A stretch of DNA of 64,000 nucleotides from contig NZ_VNIP01000001.1 of the NCBI RefSeq assembly GCF_008370325.1, positions 186,001 to 250,000 of the forward strand, read 5' to 3'. This document shows positions 63,810 through 64,000 of this stretch, piece after piece (position 1 is the stretch's first letter; every line of letters begins with the position of its first letter). The notes beneath the pieces are model-generated. The model was not told the origin of the DNA and made no database searches. It worked only from the letters and a program-made list of their open reading frames with translations. Source of the stretch: Martinezella tropici. Lineage in GTDB: Bacteria; Pseudomonadota; Alphaproteobacteria; Rhizobiales; Rhizobiaceae. Position numbers and translations under genes: made by a program.

Positions 63810-64000
63810 CAGTATCCCCACTTGAATGAGCACTGACATCATCGGCTTGGGGCGAGTAAAGTCAACATTTTTTACATTTTAGGATTGCTAAATTGGACGA
63901 TCGTAATCGAGAGCGGAAGTATTTTCAGGTCAAACGTCAGGCCGGAATGAAGTCTATCAATTCAGCAGTCCGCATTTCGCCTATCACGGTTGCGTCATAA

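Overview
The window looks like chromosomal DNA of a fast-growing Rhizobium (Alphaproteobacteria, Rhizobiales). The signs are a rhizobial-type phospholipid N-methyltransferase next to dnaN, an imelysin/di-haem oxidoreductase operon behind an Irr-type iron box, GC-rich codon use with many LysR divergons, and several copies of a short composite palindromic repeat resembling the RIME elements of rhizobia. No rRNA, tRNA, CRISPR array, transposase or integrase gene was recognised.

Layout. 1-8.2 kb: the N-terminal part of an alpha-2-macroglobulin-like protein, an aldo/keto reductase with its divergent LysR regulator, an M15-peptidase-like protein, a GNAT enzyme, a second aldo/keto reductase, a GlxA-type AraC regulator overlapping a cysteine hydrolase, and a Gfo/Idh/MocA dehydrogenase. 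8.3-11.8 kb: a membrane glycosylation group (GtrA, GT2, GT-C-like protein). 12.3-16.8 kb: xseA, a quinone reductase-like flavoprotein, M29 aminopeptidase, ybaK and a Spx/YffB-like protein. 16.9-17.7 kb: a MarR regulator with a four-cysteine tail, bracketed by two matching 25-bp palindromes; the second precedes a 50-codon ORF. 17.7-26.3 kb: deacylase, MFS transporter, quinone oxidoreductase/LysR pair, SulP transporter, 2H phosphoesterase, small lipoprotein, ogt and a GNAT enzyme.

26.4-39.6 kb is accessory in character: four LysR regulators, each divergent from NAD(P)-dependent or small stress-type genes, together with DUF899, DUF3224, two NmrA-like reductases, a DoxX-like protein and a secreted hydrolase. 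Its end next to guaA is flanked by an 18-bp direct repeat of the guaA 3' end (36736 and 39631). This marks a 2.9-kb segment as a probable relic or passenger of guaA-site-specific integration.

39.6-52.5 kb: guaA, a nucleosidase/thioesterase pair, a DUF2252 protein, a Tat-exported hydrolase, then the iron-linked operon imelysin - di-haem oxidoreductase - imelysin - DUF1513, then rsmB and rlpA. 52.9-63.8 kb is housekeeping: SDR protein, queG, a GST, uppP, a complex-I NDUFA9-like protein, DUF1330, pyrF, a degenerate histidine phosphatase, pmtA, dnaN, rsmI, yraN and a membrane-anchored cysteine-rich repeat protein.

The most distinctive signals are these. (1) MarR twin operators plus a small ORF. 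(2) A guaA-tail duplication bounding a LysR/DoxX/NmrA module. (3) Six composite palindromic repeats that share an apical core but not their arms; four overlap the stop codon of the adjacent gene and one forms the N-terminal part of an imelysin's signal sequence.
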